The position numbers and the translations under genes are program-made. A DNA stretch of 64,000 bases from Nannobrachium achirus. Lineage: Eukaryota; Chordata; Actinopteri; Myctophiformes; Myctophidae. This document shows positions 55,301 to 64,000 of this stretch, in pieces (the stretch's first letter is position 1; every line of letters starts with the position of its first letter). The DNA is taken from positions 5,077,104 through 5,141,103 of the forward strand of contig OY997653.1 of the NCBI GenBank assembly GCA_963921795.1. The letters run 5' to 3'. The notes below the pieces were generated by a model that saw nothing but the letters and a program-made list of their open reading frames with translations, did no database searches and was not told the DNA's origin.

Positions 55301-58300
55301 GAACCATTTATGGTTACGGGACTGTGATTGACTTCAGATTTCCTAAAGTCAACGATGATCTCTTTTGTTTTACTAACATTTAGAGAGAGATTGTTATTCT
55401 GGCACCATAGGGTTAGCTCTTCAATTTCCCTCCTATAGGCCCTCTCATCATCGTTGGATATTAGTCCTATAACCGTGGTGTCATCTGCAAATTTGAGAAT
55501 AGAATTATTTCCACACCTGGCAACACAGTCATGGGTGAACAGACTATACAACAAGGGACTGAGGCAACAGCCCTGGGGCGCTCCAGTCCTGGTCAATATC
55601 TTAGATGAATGCTTGTTCCCTATTCGTACAGATTGTGGCCTGCCTGTCAAAAAGTCAAACAGCCAGTTGCAGATACTACTGCCCAGACCAAGACCCTTGA
55701 GTTTCAACACAAGCTTAGATGGTACAATCGTGTTAAAGGCAGAGCTATAATCTATGAAGAGTAGTCTGACATAAGAGTTCTTATTCTCCAGATGTTTCAA
55801 GGCAATGTGTAGTGCGAGAGAAATAGCATCATCGACTGATCTATTAGCACAGTATGCAAACTGTAATGGATCAGTATTGGCAGGGATAATGTGCGTTATA
55901 TGTGATATAACCATTTTTTCCAGACACTTCATAAGAACAGAGGTCAAAGCCACAGGGCGATAATCATTAAGACAGGTGACAGGTTTTTTCTTTGCTATGG
56001 GTACAATTATGGTTTCCTTGAAACACAACGGTACCACACACAATGACAGGGACATATTGAAAATGTCAGTAAAGACTCCCGAAAGCTGGTCAAAACACAA
56101 CTTAAGGACACGTGAGGCAATCCCATCAGGACCGGCCGCCTTATGAGTCCCAACGCTTTTAAAAGTTTTACTCACATCTCGTTGTGTCACCTGCAGCTCC
56201 ACCGCACCGGGTGTACCCCGCACCGGTGTAACTGGGTCCGTGTTGTGAGATTCAAAGCGGGCGAAAAAGTTATTCAATTCGTCCGGTAGAGAGTCCGAGG
56301 TGTTAATAACAGCCGGCTTCGGTTTGTAATCCGTAATCGCCTGCAGCCCTCTCCACATACGCCGTGCGTCACAGCCACTATAGTTGTTCTCCAGTTTGTC
56401 CCTATATTGTCTCTTAGCGTCTCTGATCGCCCTCCTCAGGTCGTATCTGGATTTTTTGTACCGTTCCTCGTCCCCAGATTGAAAAGCGACTCGGCGCTCC
56501 CTCAACTTCAGACGAGTATCCTGGTTCATCCACGGCTTCTCGTTGGGATAGGAGCGAACGGTTCGCGCTGGGATGCAAATATCCACACAGAATTTAACAT
56601 AGCTGGTGACAGTGTCAGCATAGTTATCCAAACTTGTGGCTGAGTCTTTGAAGATGGACCATTCTGTCAATTCAAAGCAGCCCTGGAGTTTAGATACATT
56701 ATCTGTGGACCAGCACTGTACAGACCTCACCCTGGGTTGTTCGCTCTTCATTCTCTGCTTGTAGGCAGGTAGTAGTAGCACCGCATGGTGGTCAGATCTC
56801 CCAAAGTGGGGCCGTTGGACCGCTTTGTAGGCATCCTTGATGGTGGAATAACAGTGATCCAGCGTCCTTACCTTCCTTGTTGGGCACTTAACGTGCTGGT
56901 AGAAGTGCGGCAACACCGATTTCAAGTTGCAGTGGTTAAAGTCCCCCGCCACGATTGAAATGGCTTCCGGGTGCTTATTTTCCTGCTTACAAATGACATC
57001 GCTTAGCTCGTCCATAGCTTCGGTTGCATTCACTTCTGGTGGGATGTATACAGCCGTCAGCAACACACAAGGAAATTCTCTGGGTAGGTAAAACGGTCTG
57101 CACCGTAGTGTTAAGTGCTCCAGCACCGACGAGCAGTGGTGAGAGACTATATCCACATTAGTGCACCAAGAGTCGTTGATGTAAAATAGAACACCGCCCG
57201 CTTTCGTCTTCCCCGTGTTTGCCATCGAACGGTCCGTACGGAACACAGAGAAGCCATCTAGCTGTACCGCCCTGTCAGGAACGTCAGCCTTCAGCCACGT
57301 CTCCGTGAAACAGAGCACACAGCAGTTCTTTATATCCCTTTCAACGCGTAGCCGGGTTCGGAGGTCGTCCATCTTGTTGTCGATCGCTTGGACGTTTGCC
57401 AACAGTATGCTGGGGATGGGTGGTCGCGAAGGGCGTCCACGTAGCTTCACTAGTGAACCCCCTCGCTTCCCTCTCTTCCTCCTATGGCCACGCCATGTTG
57501 GAACCGTGCTGCTGTTGTTGTTATACAGTTCTCCCGGCAAATCCGGTCTGAAAACGTCCGAGGCAACAAATCTCAAGTCCAGTAACGTCTGGCGATCGTA
57601 GGTCATCGTACAGGACGCATTACGTGCAAAAACAGTGACATACAACATAAAAACCAGCAACAAGGCAAGAGCAGCTCTCAACGTGTCGCCATGCCACGGC
57701 GCCATCTTGGGAATATTAGCAGTGGGGCAACAATCTCAAAGGAATGCTCCACCGTCAAAGTTTATGGATGCTTAATCAATTATTATCACTAACTGTGGTC
57801 AAGTGACCAACGTTTTGATTACATGCAATACAGGCTGCAACAATGTAATCTTTCATGTCATAAAATCGATTTTAATTTGCAATGATCTACTATATCGTTT
57901 GAAAAAGCAAAATATCGTACCGTTTTGGCTCTGTATCGTATCGCATCGTTTTAAAATACGGTAATCGGTATCGAATCGTTTTGCAATGCAAATAATTTAT
58001 TGTATGGAAACTAAGTATTTGTGCCTTGTATTTGGCAATTTTAAGAGGGAACATTAAAAAGAGGGGTCTAATTACCTTTCCATTCCATATAGCTTCTCTT
58101 GGTCTATCGATAAATGTGTGTAATATCTGTGTTTATGTCAAGGTGCAGGTTTGTCCATATGTGTTGAAATATAATGACCATGTAATTGCTAGAGAATCAC
58201 AGCATTTATTTCCAGAATAATAGATTTTGTACATGTTTTACACAGATTTAATTTCTTTGCTAAATAGTTACTATATCGATTTTAAATCATTGAATCAAAT

Positions 58301-59040
58301 CGTATCGTATCGCCATGAATGAACCAATATCGTCCATGTATCGTACCCTATCGTTGTTAAAATGTATCGTTACACCCCTAGCATTCCCCCATCACCCCAT
58401 CACCTAAAAAAGTGAGGAGCTACTCACTTCACCCTAGTATGAATGAGCCTTTAGCATCTTGTGGATCATTGCTCTCATTATAGAGACATGGAGATTATGC
58501 TTGGAAAACTGTGTTGTGTTGGTTAATATGCACTTGTATAGTGCCCTCTAGTGCAGTGTTTCCAAACCTTTTTTTCAGGGGACCCATTTTTAAATAATGA
58601 AAATCCAGGGGACACATTTTTTTAAAGATGAAAATCCAGGAAAATATATATAATATACGATATAACATTATATCGTTTTATAATGTTAGTAGTAATAGAT
58701 ATAATGTCAGGTTTTACTGCCACATCGCTCCGCCACTGCGGACGTCCCGTTTTTAACCAGGGAAGAAAAAATGTAATTCTCCCAGTGCTTGGGAAACACT
58801 GCTCTAGTGTATAATACAATGCATGTTTCTGTGTTGTTCCTTCAGGCCATGAATGAAGCCCTCCTAGTCCTAGGCAGCTGGACTGTCATAGTGATAAATG
58901 ACATAGACTCTGGCAATGCTTTCAGTGGAGAGTATGAGATGTTTGGTCGGTTTAAGGTGACTGCAGAACCCAAGTCTGCAAGACCCCCACATGAAGCTAA
59001 AAATGATCCAACCGTGAAAGTACTTGTCTTTTCCACTTAA
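52374..59040 (+). CDS. Spliced host gene, 127-aa protein, family not recognised
   Basis: Three coding exons join in frame. Exon 52354-52395 has an acceptor (CTTCACAG), ATG at 52374 and ends TCGG|gtaagc in phase 1. Exon 54414-54580 follows TTTTTTTACCAG and ends GAG|gtaagt in phase 0. Exon 58846-59040 follows TTCCTTCAG and ends in TAA. The protein starts MTTYKKSGYDITVRKNGSRN, continues MACVMNIIANGMVVNMTTDT, then ALLVLGSWTVIVINDIDSGN and EYEMFGRFKVTAEP, and ends VKVLVFST. There is no signal peptide or clear membrane segment. Alternating hydrophobic residues suggest a beta-rich, soluble protein; two N-x-T/S sites are probably irrelevant without secretion. Start choice: first ATG after the acceptor. 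The acceptor implies an upstream untranslated exon. Intron 1 (2.0 kb) and intron 2 (4.3 kb) are mostly transposons, yet the frame and all splice sites are intact, which argues for a functioning gene. Confidence 0.7.
52784..52835. repeat. (GGA)n microsatellite in intron 1
   Basis: AAG/AGG/GGA trinucleotide array. Confidence 0.95.
52846..53487. mobile_element. Foldback MITE, 642 bp, TA target
   Basis: Ends GTAGAGTCTCAACCTGAGG and CTCAGGTTGAGACTCTAC flanked by TA. Arms of about 300 bp match along nearly all their length (CATGTCCCTCGCAAAAATGT, AAACAAATGCTTGCAATGGA and complements). No frame. Inserted in intron 1 of the small gene. Confidence 0.9.
53495..54029. mobile_element. CAGTGGTGG-type hAT-like element with 25-bp minisatellite
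   Basis: Starts CAGTGGTGGAAAAAGTACTC and ends TTAGTTACTTTACACCTCTG. Inside, about ten units of TATAAAAGTATCAATA(C/T) with CTGCAATAG or TAGCAATAG (53531-53780). This copy has no module. Confidence 0.75.
54587..57720 (-). mobile_element. L2-type LINE, 3.1 kb, in intron 2 of the small gene
   Basis: The minus-strand element ends in a short GAACCTGAACCT-like 3' tail only six bases after the exon donor at 54580. A single long frame (54793-57705) fills it. The 5' end near 57720 may be truncated; no clear target duplication is seen. Confidence 0.85.
54793..57705 (-). CDS. LINE endonuclease-reverse transcriptase (L2/CR1 group), intact 970-aa frame
   Basis: Performs target-primed reverse transcription for its own element. 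Residues about 98-312 are an apurinic-type endonuclease: FTETWL (133-138), GDFNH (254-258), RSDHHAV (303-309). Residues about 520-800 are the reverse transcriptase: AAGPDGIASRVLK, NDYRPVALTS (580-589), LLFIDYSSAFNTI (648-660), TGAPQGCCLSPLLYS (707-721), the catalytic FADD (739-742), and FKFLGVHITNSLTW. The C-terminus has RLYFLRRLRRFGLSTKAL and HPAHSLFYLLPSKKRYQSIK. No stops in 970 codons and all key residues kept, so it is young and possibly still competent. The hydrophobic N-terminus (AALALLLVFMLYVTVFA) is unusual and may not be the true start. Confidence 0.92.
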   Translation of the reverse strand: MAPWHGDTLRAALALLLVFMLYVTVFARNASCTMTYDRQTLLDLRFVASDVFRPDLPGELYNNNSSTVPTWRGHRRKRGKRGGSLVKLRGRPSRPPIPSILLANVQAIDNKMDDLRTRLRVERDIKNCCVLCFTETWLKADVPDRAVQLDGFSVFRTDRSMANTGKTKAGGVLFYINDSWCTNVDIVSHHCSSVLEHLTLRCRPFYLPREFPCVLLTAVYIPPEVNATEAMDELSDVICKQENKHPEAISIVAGDFNHCNLKSVLPHFYQHVKCPTRKVRTLDHCYSTIKDAYKAVQRPHFGRSDHHAVLLLPAYKQRMKSEQPRVRSVQCWSTDNVSKLQGCFELTEWSIFKDSATSLDNYADTVTSYVKFCVDICIPARTVRSYPNEKPWMNQDTRLKLRERRVAFQSGDEERYKKSRYDLRRAIRDAKRQYRDKLENNYSGCDARRMWRGLQAITDYKPKPAVINTSDSLPDELNNFFARFESHNTDPVTPVRGTPGAVELQVTQRDVSKTFKSVGTHKAAGPDGIASRVLKLCFDQLSGVFTDIFNMSLSLCVVPLCFKETIIVPIAKKKPVTCLNDYRPVALTSVLMKCLEKMVISHITHIIPANTDPLQFAYCANRSVDDAISLALHIALKHLENKNSYVRLLFIDYSSAFNTIVPSKLVLKLKGLGLGSSICNWLFDFLTGRPQSVRIGNKHSSKILTRTGAPQGCCLSPLLYSLFTHDCVARCGNNSILKFADDTTVIGLISNDDERAYRREIEELTLWCQNNNLSLNVSKTKEIIVDFRKSEVNHSPVTINGSPVDIVDSFKFLGVHITNSLTWSQNSEGILKKAQQRLYFLRRLRRFGLSTKALVNFYRCTIESVLTGCITVWFGNVTAQDSKQLQRIVKRAAKIIGTELPQLHTIYNTRCKKKTENILKDSCHPAHSLFYLLPSKKRYQSIKSHTTRFSNSFYAQAIRLLNEEMEARRR
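57800..58382. mobile_element. hAT-like fragment (ATCGTTACACCCCTA end)
   Basis: Repeated ATCGTATCGTATCG-type words and the right end TATCGTTACACCCCTAG are typical of a common fish hAT non-autonomous family. The left end is not defined. Confidence 0.5.
58554..58801. mobile_element. hAT MITE, 248 bp, perfect 8-bp target duplication
   Basis: Ends CAGTGTTTCCAAACCTTTTT and GCTTGGGAAACACTG; target duplication CTCTAGTG at 58546-58553 and 58802-58809. It lies 45 bp upstream of the last coding exon of the small gene. Confidence 0.92.
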
Positions 59041-59330
59041 TATACATGAATGTGGTTCACGGAATACCAGAAGAGTCGCCGGAAAGAAACTCGCCTGAGC
59101 TGAGCTGGTTTATAATAATAATATCTCAGATTTATATAGCGCTTTTCTAAGTACCCAAAGACGCTTTACATGGGGGTGCAAGAGAAAACTAAAACTAAAA
59201 ACAACTTTATTAGAGAAAAAAACACATGAAGACTGCATGCCTTTTGATTGATTTGAGGTATTTATTAGAAGTTTTGTATAGGAAAAGGTACCGTTTCATG
59301 CAGCAGTTCACTGATACAATGTCAACTATT
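59041..59330 (-). repeat. 3' flank of the gene with two reversed LINE/SINE tails
   Basis: TTTATATAGCGCTTTTCTAA then GTACCCAAAGACGCTTTACA (59125-59170; also near 21200) and TTGATTGATTTGAGG...AAAAGGTACCG (59246-59330), the reversed tail of the 14.5-kb LINE family. Confidence 0.6.
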
Positions 59331-60599
59331 GTTGGCAAGGTTATTTGTTATTTTCCATTGAGATCCTTAATATCCTTATATACCCCTGTAAACTATTCCT
59401 AAAGGGTTAAACCTAACCCTATTCCTAATCTTGACCTCAGAAAGATATGCGTAATCCTAAAGTTATTTCTAACGTTATTCACAGTAAAACAAATACAAGA
59501 ATACAAGTGCAATCTTGGCGAGTTTCTTTCTGGCGACTCTTATCGGTTACCGGTTCATGAATAAATAAATAAAAAAATGTATTGCAGCATACTGCCAATA
59601 AATCCTATTTTGGTCTTAACATGTGTTTTGTGATGCTCTGATCATTTGGACTGGTGAGTTACAATTTGAAAGATATGCAATAATGCACATCAAGTAACTA
59701 ATGCATTTTATTGTCATTTGAAGTTTGCTACTCATTCTTTGGGGTTAGATGTACAAGATCAAAGTTAAGCGAACCATTACTTTAGAAGGGTTTCCCAAAC
59801 TATTCAGACCATGACCCCCCGAAATAATCATATTTGGCCATACCTTTTAAACCCTCAACTTGGCTTTTTTTTTCCTTCTACACCAACTCTCCGAAAATAT
59901 CCCATCTACAAGCTCAACCTTGTAGATCAGTTATTTTCAGCTAATGTCCCCCACCACAAAAATTTGGCGTCCCACCTGATGTAACTCTGTGGCCCCCACG
60001 AGGGGTCCCACACCCCCTGTTGAAGACCCTTATGTTACAGTATACATTTGGTAGATTTCCGTGCTGGTGTGAGAAATGTCTAGCTGGATGCTGCATCTGA
60101 AAGGAGTTCCCCACTTCCCCTTCAGTCTATATCTGTTTTTTCTTAATCCTTGAAGATTGTGTTTTATGATTCTGCAAGGTAACAGGCTAATAATAATGTC
60201 CCATGGGGTTCATTTTAACCATTGCCTTTATTACACATATCCGACCTGAACCCAAACCTGAAAATGGAAAAGATAACTTTTGAAGGAAACAGACTAACAA
60301 TAAAAAAGGAGTCAATGAAGTGTTTTTTTTTAGATTTTAAGTATACATGACTCTATTACAGGACAAAACCGCAAGAAACGAAGCTGGAACTGTTCAGATC
60401 ACATATATAATTCTGTTTTTACTAAATACTTGAGGTGGACTTTTCTTACCAACTGCATTTTCTCAATCCTTGAATGCAAGGTACCATACTAAGTTTAACC
60501 CCATGTCTCACACATCCTACCAAAACCAAAAATGGAAAAAGAAAATAACTAATCTTATGAAATACTGTATAAAACATACAAAGCCAAATTAACACATTT
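59331..60599. other. Unassigned, with a hAT-like fragment and module copy 25
   Basis: 59785-60035 starts AGGGTTTCCCAAACTATTCA and ends CCCCTGTTGAAGACCC, a hAT-type fragment. A possible poly(A) signal, AATAAA, lies near 59594. No gene. Confidence 0.5.
59901..59930. repeat. Palindromic module copy 25
   Basis: ATCTACAAGCTCAACC joined to TTGTAGATCAG between CCGAAAATA and TTATTTTCAG; short form like the 9037 copy. Confidence 0.7.
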
Positions 60600-61721
60600 T
60601 TCCATTCAATAAGGATTTAAGGACTTCAGTAAAATTGATATCATGCTACACTTATTTCTTAATATCTTGACTCAAATTTATATATTTCGATTTCAAAATA
60701 GCAAACAGAGGAAAAGCTAGCTTGTAGTTTGACTATTTTCATAATCACAATGTTTATCTGTAGAACCGAGTCATACTAAAATTAATGCCTGAACTCCTAC
60801 ATTCCAAGTGCTTGTCAGGGTGGGGCGTCACCAGTTCAAATAGGATTATTTTGGGAGGTCCTCAGTTCTTATTTTGGATCGTCACAGCCTATATTATGTT
60901 TGAAAGTGAAAAACAGCTTGAGTATACACTGTCCAACATTACAGATACTGCATCATTTATGCCAATACTAATGTGATTCAATGGCAGCACAGGTGTGCGG
61001 GATAAAGCTAAACATTGAGCACAATTTGCTTCAGCACAAACAACAAAGTGCTACTTCTGTGGCAGGAAAATAAGATAAAGGTTCAGTGTGTGACATAATC
61101 ATTTATTTGTTAAAAGCTACAATCTGTAAAAATTATGTCCTATCTGGGACTTAAACTCTTGGTATCCTGCACAACAAGCGCCAAACTGTTTACTTGGTCT
61201 GCTATTTTCACAATATGTGGAACCGAGTCGAACAAAATCTAATGCCTCAACTCCTACAATGCTTGCCCGCCCTACAAGTGCTTGTCAGGGTGCGGGGGGT
61301 CCCCGGTTAACTTCAAATATGATTACTGTTGGTGGTCACATGATGTTGCGAACCACTGCTGCACACTGGGGGAGAAGACGACAGCCTCCACGCGGCCTCC
61401 CCTGCAAGTAACAAGAACATCTTGTGAAACAAATGTCGCCACCCAATCATCAAGGACGATGATACACGAAAGAAGAAGAAGACGACTGCTGCACACAATA
61501 ACGATAGTATGTGGCTACAGTCAAAATGCCCTTTGAAATGATTCATTCTATATTCATGTTTAGGTTAGTGAATATAGCAGTCTTAAATACAACTGAGTAC
61601 AATTGAGTCTAATGGTTTGAACTATGCACACTTGTCAGCTTAGTATGGTATGGTAAGGCAGCTGTTTAACTACAGGGCCCAGACCGGCCCACCACAACCG
61701 GCTCAAACCGAACATACTGTA

Positions 61722-61766
61722 GAAGATCTACAAGGCCATGCGTTGCGTTGTGGGCTTGTATCAGCT
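61722..61766. repeat. Palindromic module copy 26 (duplicate of copy 15)
   Basis: GAAGATCTACAAGGCCATGC...GTTGTGGGCTTGTATCAGC. Confidence 0.6.
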
Positions 61767-62492
61767 GTTAAATGTTTGAGTGGGACTCCTGGGCCACAAT
61801 AGCCTGTGATTGGGCTATTAGGCCAGTATTCAGATGATAGACAAGCCAGTGGGCCAATCATGTGATGTCTCTCTGCTCTGTGGGCTGGTGCTACTAAAGG
61901 ATTGGCCCTCTCCACTTAGTGGCCGCCCAGCCCAAACGTTACTGTAACCAGAGTGAATTGAGAGAGAGAGTGGTGCCACCGAGGGGTCAGAGAATGAACT
62001 GTGTCACGTGACCCATGTTTCAGCTCTAAATTGACAAGCGAGCGATTTAAATAACATTGGTTTCAATAGCAGCGTTGCGAATATCGGCATTTTTAGATAA
62101 ATATACAACATGACAACTGTTTTAAAGTATTTTACAGTGACAACAAAGTCTAAGTAATATTTACTTTATACTATTGCCAAAAAACAATGTAAAATAATGT
62201 GGTTTAAGATCATTAAAGTCAGGCTGTTGCCCTGTCACTGGCTAATCAATGCATCATCATAATTGTTAATATGCACAATAGCACCACCGAGAGGCAGCTG
62301 AAAGTAAGGCAATGAAAGGCATGTACTCAGTTATCTGAGACTCTGACTGTAACTATCCTAAAACTGAAGCAAAAAATAATAATAAGTAAAACTTTTTTTC
62401 TTTTGTGGCCCACAGGCCCATGTATATTCAGCCCAACAGGCATATGCCTGGTATGCCAGATGACCAGTCCACCCCTGCCGTTGCTAAACCAG

Positions 62493-62590
62493 GGGCATAG
62501 TTCCGCCGATTTAAAATGATTCCAATACGGAACTAAAACTTCCTATCATTGGCCGCTAGTTGTTTAAAATTAGCGGCTTTATGCGGTTTT
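62493..62590. mobile_element. Fragment of the element inserted at 37979
   Basis: AGGGGCATAGTTCCGCCG then ATTTAAAATGATTCCAAT; the same end as at 37979, here cutting into segmental copy B. Confidence 0.6.
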
Positions 62591-62896
62591 GATCGTGTTT
62601 TATTCGGGTTTCCGCAGTCTATTTTTTAGCTAAATGTAACACAATCGGGAACGGCTTTCCCTTTGCATCTCCACATGCACCATCCAGCAAGATATAGTCT
62701 GGATTTCTTGGTACCAACAGTCAGACAACAAGTGCCAGTTTCATAAAATCATTCAGTTCCCAGAGCTTTTCAGTTAATCTACTTAGTTACTTTACACCAC
62801 TGTCTACAACAGCAAGCATGATGGTTCCCAAACTTTTTAGCCCGTGAACCAAGAGACATTAGGGTACCCTGTACCAAACAAGTAGTAATGAAAATA

Positions 62897-62941
62897 GCAG
62901 ATCTACAAGCTCACAACAAGTCGCTTCGCACTGCGTTGTGA
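62897..62941. repeat. Palindromic module copy 27 (right outer arm lost)
   Basis: GCAGATCTACAAGCTCACAA then CTGCGTTGTG; it follows a hAT-like GGTTCCCAAACTTTTTAG fragment. Confidence 0.75.
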
Positions 62942-64000
62942 CCCATACAATGTGTCCGCCGCATCGGTCCCGACCCCAGTGTTAGGAAACAGCTGGTTCT
63001 GGTTATCCCAAACAGTACATTAGCCAGCACAGCAGCATAGCATAGCATTCATCATTATAAGTATATATAACCACGACTCACCAGTGAGGACGCGAGTCAC
63101 GCGAGGACTAGCAGAGGGCGGTGTTTAATGCCTAGGTTGTGTTGTCTTGGTGTTCTGTTTATATTCCTTTATGCCCGTGTTGTTATATTTCACCGAGTCC
63201 AAGACGCACCGTAGTACGCACAGGGAGACAAGAGTCTTTATATTTTTTTTGTCTATACAATCGATCATTCAACACATGTTTATTTTGAAATTGTACTTCA
63301 CGCCACTGATGTCAGAGCCTCTACTTGCCGAGGGGCAATATTTTTCCCCCAACCCCCCTTTAGGGGGTGCGGTTGGGGGTGCGGTGGGACCTGGGGGAGA
63401 CCCTCGGGTATGTAGTGGTCCATTGTTTACAATGGAGAGATGATTTATCTCTGCATTGGTTCATATACAGTACAAACTATGGATCTCTTTCAAGACTATA
63501 TTTATTTTATGTTTATGCGTGTGCCAGTATGGATGTATTATGCACATTTAGTGCATAACTCTTCATGATGACATGTTTGTATGTTAGAAGAACTGTCATG
63601 GTTTCCCTTCAGTTAATAATGTATTTGTTTATTATTATATACAGTATATCTTTTTTTAAAACCTCTGTAAATTAATCTACATATACTTTGTTAGCTCATG
63701 CATCATTTCTTTTTCAACACTTGGTAAATGAAGAACCAGCATTTATTCTTCACACTTTATTGTCATTTTCTATTTTTGTTTTACTCCGTTTTGAGAGAGC
63801 TGCATTCTCCTATATTAGATTCAAATGACATATTTATTTTATTTTATTCATCAGCCCTAAGTAATCTTCAGCCAGTTATGGTAGAAAATGTGTTGAGCTT
63901 AATGAAGGTGAATGACTTGATCTACAGTAGCATACACAGCATATTATAACAGCACAACATTGGCATTTCTGAGCACAAAAAATGCACCTACACTAGGCTC

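Larger units (their letters stand above)
60600..63930 (+). repeat. Segmental duplication, copy B (partner 9.27-11.18 kb)
   Basis: Same order of blocks as copy A, with added insertions (about 61330-61500, and 61.95-63.43 kb, where only the CCAGATGACCAGTCCACC block near 62.40-62.48 kb matches). The last shared block, CAGCCAGTTATGGTAGAAAA, is at 63868. Copy A continues into an Ig receptor relic; copy B leaves the window before that point. Confidence 0.85.

Noticed and set aside
57215-57601. 128-aa plus-strand gene, and other plus-strand frames at 54.6-56.7 kb
   Set aside because: They are antisense shadows of the LINE frame.

Overview
The window looks like a teleost fish chromosome segment. It has spliced, vertebrate-style host exons (a fish-type immunoglobulin receptor leader and V-set exon), fish L2/CR1-group LINEs, hAT, P-element and Helentron-like transposons, one endogenous retrovirus, many palindromic MITEs and long simple repeats. 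I cannot name the species. Host coding DNA is well under 2% of the window; the rest is layered transposable elements, often inserted into one another.

Layout. 1-9.2 kb: hAT-type and palindromic non-autonomous elements, including three copies of one 'GGACCCCC' composite repeat. 9.27-11.2 kb: a segment repeated in direct orientation at 60.6-63.9 kb. 13.18-13.86 kb: two exons of an immunoglobulin-superfamily receptor relic. 14.4-19.6 kb: an inverted-repeat pair enclosing a LINE tail and a 3.07-kb P element with a recognisable transposase exon. 20-27 kb: tandem 370-bp units split by a clean hAT insertion, then a ZMYM1-like hAT transposase relic with a SINE in it. 28-29 kb: a possible DIRS-like leader. 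29.78-35.56 kb: an endogenous retrovirus with near-identical 499-bp LTRs, inserted at a splice-donor-like site. 36.6-39.6 kb: nested LINEs. 43.4-46.1 kb and 50.4-50.7 kb: three Helentron-like (HINE) copies. 47.4-48.7 kb: a TTAA-flanked element carrying a telomere-like block. 52.35-59.04 kb: a small spliced host gene (127 aa, product not recognised) whose introns hold a 642-bp foldback element, a hAT-like element, an L2-type LINE with a 970-codon open frame, and a 248-bp hAT.

The most unusual signal is a short palindromic module, core TAGCAGATCTACAAGCTC with its reverse complement, 26-60 bp long. I find about 27 whole or half copies. They lie inside at least four unrelated transposon families, in both halves of the segmental duplication, inside the retrovirus, and once split by a LINE insertion. 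In the best copies, removing the module and one TA restores a perfect or near-perfect palindrome with TA at its centre. This suggests a very small mobile palindrome that targets the centre of other palindromes. A second, unrelated 39-bp hairpin (12.3, 12.6 and 50.8 kb) and several larger palindromic MITEs show similar palindrome-in-palindrome nesting.

The repeated segment (9.3-11.2 kb against 60.6-63.9 kb) precedes the immunoglobulin relic in its first copy. The second copy runs off the window edge, so a second immunoglobulin-type gene may lie just beyond base 64,000.
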